Assembly (NCBI GenBank): GCA_035293765.1
Contig: DATGMF010000037.1
Coordinates: forward strand, 1 to 64,000
Direction: 5' to 3'
Length of the DNA: 64,000 nt
DNA from: DASRHT01 sp035293765
Lineage (GTDB): Bacteria; Chloroflexota; Ktedonobacteria; Ktedonobacterales; Ktedonobacteraceae
Part shown: positions 61,559 through 64,000 of the stretch, in pieces
Layout: the number at the start of each line of letters is the position of its first letter
Numbering within the stretch: position 1 is the stretch's first letter
Position numbers and translations under genes: made by a program
Notes under the pieces: generated by a model
Seen by the model: the letters and a program-made list of their open reading frames with translations, nothing else
Database searches by the model: none
What the model was told of the DNA's origin: nothing

Positions 61559-62140
61559 TTAGGGACCTCCTGTCTGTTCTGTAGAAATAACAATTACTTC
61601 TAATTCGAGGAGTAAGCGTAACAGATCATCTATCAGATCCCTGGAAAAAGGCACCATATCTTTGATGTTTGCAACGGTGCGCTCTCCATTGATCGTTGTC
61701 AGCAGTGTGTATAATGCCTCTCTCTGTTCAGGAGCCTGCACACTTAATCGTTCCCAACTCAGCGCCGCGATAATTTTGGGGACAGCAGAGCACTGCATGG
61801 CGGGTGCAAGCGGATCTGAAGACTGTGGTCGCAGTCCTCTGGCGGACTGATGCGGGCCTGTGATCAGTGGCTGGTGGACTAATGTCCATTCAAATGGCCC
61901 TTTTTCTCGATCAAGGCGACAAAGGATGTCTTTGTCCGATGGATAACGCTTTCCTTGCTGATCCTCCAGATATGCGGAAACGACCTCTCCTTTGACGAGC
62001 TGAATAAAGGCCGTGCAGCGCCCGCGCACGCCCGGCGCCCGCGCAAGCTCTGCGTAGAGCGTACCGTTTTGCCTGTAACGCTTAAATAGTTCTAAGCTAA
62101 ATTTTAGACCAAGACTTGCATCTATACCCTCTTTATCCAC
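61559..62140 (-). CDS. Small partner protein of the second two-gene module
   Basis: A product of about 193 residues from GTG 62140, with AAGGTG five bases upstream; longer frames up to 62251 (TTG) have no such site. The N-terminal half (LKFSLELFKRYRQNGTLYAELARAPG, read as LKFSLELFKRYR and GTLYAELARAPG; then AFIQLVKGEVVSAYLED) corresponds to that of 13843-14391. The C-terminal half (LYTLLTTINGERTVANI, DLLRLLLELEVIVIS) matches its winged-helix-like end. It is a distant paralogue, unknown in function, always paired with the membrane coiled-coil protein. Confidence 0.7.
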   Translation of the reverse strand: MDKEGIDASLGLKFSLELFKRYRQNGTLYAELARAPGVRGRCTAFIQLVKGEVVSAYLEDQQGKRYPSDKDILCRLDREKGPFEWTLVHQPLITGPHQSARGLRPQSSDPLAPAMQCSAVPKIIAALSWERLSVQAPEQREALYTLLTTINGERTVANIKDMVPFSRDLIDDLLRLLLELEVIVISTEQTGGP

Positions 62141-62592
62141 GTTGCACCTTCTATAGAAACTGAGAATGCCCGGTGTTGTAGTTAAGAAAAAGCTCTCTAG
62201 CTCATTAATGGCATACTCTCTATTACTGATAATGAGATAGAAAAGCAACAACGCGTTTTATTTATGCAAATTTAACACATTGCTGGCGCGTTGTCCAGAG
62301 TTTTACCTCCTGTTTGCTTGCTGGATGCTATCCACGCTTGAACAGGAGCGGGGCTGGCAGGATTTCACAGATGGGGGGAGATGGTGATATGCTTTCTGTT
62401 GTAATGCTGTATCCTCAAGCGGGTCGAAAGCCATGAATTCCCGCTGCTTCCCTTGAGGGCAGTATATGCATCAAACCCTGAGATGTCAAGTGGAAATGCA
62501 TCGAGGAATCGCTTTAATCTCAGTCAAGTTATTTGGCTGAGGATCACTGGGGATCACTGAAGGGTTTGTAATTAGTTACATAAGGAGAGCAA
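62141..62592. other. Divergent intergenic region before fgd-like gene
   Basis: About 450 bases with AT-rich patches near 62200-62280 and no supportable gene. It must hold promoters for the module (minus) and the Fgd-like gene (plus). A direct repeat GGATCACT (62544 and 62554) and AAGGAG before the ATG are the only features seen. Confidence 0.4.
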
Positions 62593-63609
62593 ATGACGAC
62601 AAGGCATCCTTTAACATTGGGGTACAAGGCTTCGGCGGAGCAGTTCGGGCCGAGAGAACTGCTGAACTTCGCGGTCGAAGCGGAGGCATGTGGGTTTGAT
62701 AGTGTCTGGATCAGCGACCATTTCCAACCCTGGCGACATACTGATGGACATGCTCCATTTGCCTTTTCCTGGCTTGGTGCGGTTGGCGAGCGCACCAAGC
62801 GCATCTTGCTCGGCACCAGCGTCCTGACGCCCACTTTTCGTTATCAGCCCGCGGTCGTGGCGCAGGCTTTTGGGACGCTTGGCGTGCTGAACCCTGGACG
62901 CATGGTCCTGGGCGTTGGCACCGGCGAGTCGCTCAATGAGGTAGCTGTTAGCGCAGTAGAATGGCCGTCCGCGAAAGAGCGCCTGGCCCGTCTGCGTGAG
63001 GCCATCGCGCTGATTCGTCGTCTCTGGAGCGAGGAGTTCGTAACCTTCGAGGGCGAATACTATCGCACGCGTAACGCCACCATCTATGATCGTCCCGCGC
63101 AACCCATTCCCATCTATATTAGCGCGGGCGGACCCGTGGCGGCCAAGTTCGCCGGGCGAGCTGGCGATGGGTTTATCTGTACCTCTGGCAAGGGCGATGA
63201 ATTGTATCGCAATCAGCTCCTCCCGGCTGTAGAGGAAGGGGCAAAGGCGGCTGGCCGCGATCCCGCGAGCATCGAACGCACTATCGAGATCAAAGTCTCC
63301 TTTGATACCGACCGCGAGCGCGCCCTTGCCGATACGCGCATCTGGGCCGCGTTGGCGCTCCCCGCCGAGGATAAAGTTGGCGTTGAAGACCCGCGTGAGA
63401 TGGAGAAGAGGGCCGAGGCTGTGGCGGACCAGGCTCATCGTCGCTGGCTTGTCTCAGATAATCCAGAGGAACATATTGAGCAGATCCGTCCTTACATTGA
63501 ACTGGGTTTCACCCATCTCATCTTCCATGCGCCCGGCGACGATCAATCGCGCTTCCTTCAGCTTTACGCGAAAGAAATTCTCCCCAGGCTCAGAAAGCGT
63601 TGGGGCTAG
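62593..63609 (+). CDS. fgd: F420-dependent glucose-6-phosphate dehydrogenase-like enzyme
   Basis: A 338-residue luciferase-fold enzyme closely resembling mycobacterial FGD1 in length and motifs: LGYKASAEQFGPRELL, SDHFQPWRHTDGHAPF (active His43 and Trp47), LLGTSVLTPTFRYQPAVVAQ, GVGTGESLNE with the catalytic glutamate, and GRAGDGFICTSGKG. It should oxidise glucose-6-phosphate to the lactone and make F420H2, though some relatives take other sugars or alcohols. TAAGGAG precedes the ATG. It could feed reduced F420 to the two LLM oxidoreductases at 11.4 and 15.9 kb. A nitroreductase-like gene follows 31 bases later. Confidence 0.87.
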   Translation: MTTRHPLTLGYKASAEQFGPRELLNFAVEAEACGFDSVWISDHFQPWRHTDGHAPFAFSWLGAVGERTKRILLGTSVLTPTFRYQPAVVAQAFGTLGVLNPGRMVLGVGTGESLNEVAVSAVEWPSAKERLARLREAIALIRRLWSEEFVTFEGEYYRTRNATIYDRPAQPIPIYISAGGPVAAKFAGRAGDGFICTSGKGDELYRNQLLPAVEEGAKAAGRDPASIERTIEIKVSFDTDRERALADTRIWAALALPAEDKVGVEDPREMEKRAEAVADQAHRRWLVSDNPEEHIEQIRPYIELGFTHLIFHAPGDDQSRFLQLYAKEILPRLRKRWG

Positions 63610-63640
63610 CCAGAGCAATGCGTGAGAAAAGAGAGGTGTT

Positions 63641-64000
63641 ATGATGGATGTTTTCGACGCAGTCCGCACTGTGCTGGCGGTCCGCCAGTTTCAGGAGCAG
63701 CCAGTACCAGAGCCTGTTGTCCGGCAGATTGTTGAAGCCGGACATCTAACTGCGAGCAGCATGAATGGTCAGCCCTGGCATTTTATCGTCGTGGAGGACA
63801 GGGAGACTTTGCGCAAGTTGGGATCGCTCGCGCAGACCGGGCCATATATCGCGCAGGCCCCGCTGGCGATTGTTGTTGGCATGGAGCAAAGCCGGTTTGC
63901 CGTCTCCGATGCGAGTCGGGCCATCCAATCGATGATCTTGACGGCCTGGGCCAATGGCGTCGGCTCAAACTGGGTCGGCTTCGAAAATCTCCAGCAAATA
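63641..64000 (+). CDS. Nitroreductase family protein, cut by window end
   Basis: The first ~120 residues are seen. MMDVFDAVRTVLAVRQFQEQ, PEPVVRQIVEAGHLTASSMN and GQPWHFIVVED are typical of FMN-dependent nitroreductase-like enzymes; LTAWANGVGSNWVGF begins the second conserved part. ATG 63641 or 63644 starts it after GAGAGGTG. It probably forms a pair with the fgd-like gene. Whether it uses NAD(P)H or F420 cannot be told from this part. Confidence 0.82.
   Translation, partial: MMDVFDAVRTVLAVRQFQEQPVPEPVVRQIVEAGHLTASSMNGQPWHFIVVEDRETLRKLGSLAQTGPYIAQAPLAIVVGMEQSRFAVSDASRAIQSMILTAWANGVGSNWVGFENLQQI

Overview
The window looks like a chromosomal segment from a Ktedonobacteria-type member of the Chloroflexota. 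This is an inference from gene content and style. Supporting signs are several F420-dependent enzymes including an Fgd-like glucose-6-phosphate dehydrogenase, large STAND/BTAD ATPases, the N-terminal region of a MalT/LuxR-like regulator of a kind I associate with this class, a C39-type peptide exporter, and intergenic DNA rich in short hairpin repeats. No rRNA or phylogenetic marker is present, so the assignment stays tentative.

Layout. 0.4-4 kb: a very large BTAD-AAA-TPR regulator. 4.2-4.9 kb: a chimeric pseudogene. 5.2-9.4 kb: a nucleoside-phosphorylase/NB-ARC/TPR STAND protein followed by an unknown gene, a plausible defence or signalling locus. 9.4-16.9 kb: an acyl-CoA ligase, two paralogous F420-type oxidoreductases, a decayed patch (truncated lyase and HNH remnant), a tRNA-Thr, and a two-gene 'small protein plus membrane coiled-coil protein' module. 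17.2-27.6 kb: a compact, co-oriented type II (aromatic) polyketide cluster. It holds a methyltransferase, KS-alpha, KS-beta (chain-length factor), ACP, aromatase/cyclase, O-methyltransferase, metallo-hydrolase, FAH-family enzyme, ABM monooxygenase, CocE-like hydrolase and a VOC protein. The first genes overlap by ATGA junctions and are probably co-translated.

27.8-48.9 kb: housekeeping and accessory metabolism, namely RdgB, an exonuclease fused to a catalytically degenerate DinG-like helicase, a molybdopterin oxidoreductase, a PNP-TIR protein, a lipoprotein, GlgC and GlgA (divergent), a SET-domain protein, a split TPP decarboxylase pair, nitronate monooxygenase, carboxymuconolactone decarboxylase, an S51 peptidase and an orphan CoxL/XdhA. 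Nearly every intergenic gap here is filled by mosaic hairpin repeats with GTAG/CTAC ends.

49-64 kb: a PQQ-type beta-propeller lipoprotein, two unusual short tandem-repeat proteins, a MEDS-PAS histidine kinase and a secreted protein of unknown function. A three-gene peptide export operon follows (a histidine-rich double-glycine peptide, a HlyD-like adaptor and a C39-peptidase ABC transporter). Then come a second copy of the two-gene module seen at 13.8-15.9 kb, an Fgd homologue, and a nitroreductase cut by the window end.

The two systems that most deserve follow-up are the type II polyketide cluster (such clusters are classically actinobacterial) and the histidine-rich double-glycine peptide with its own exporter.
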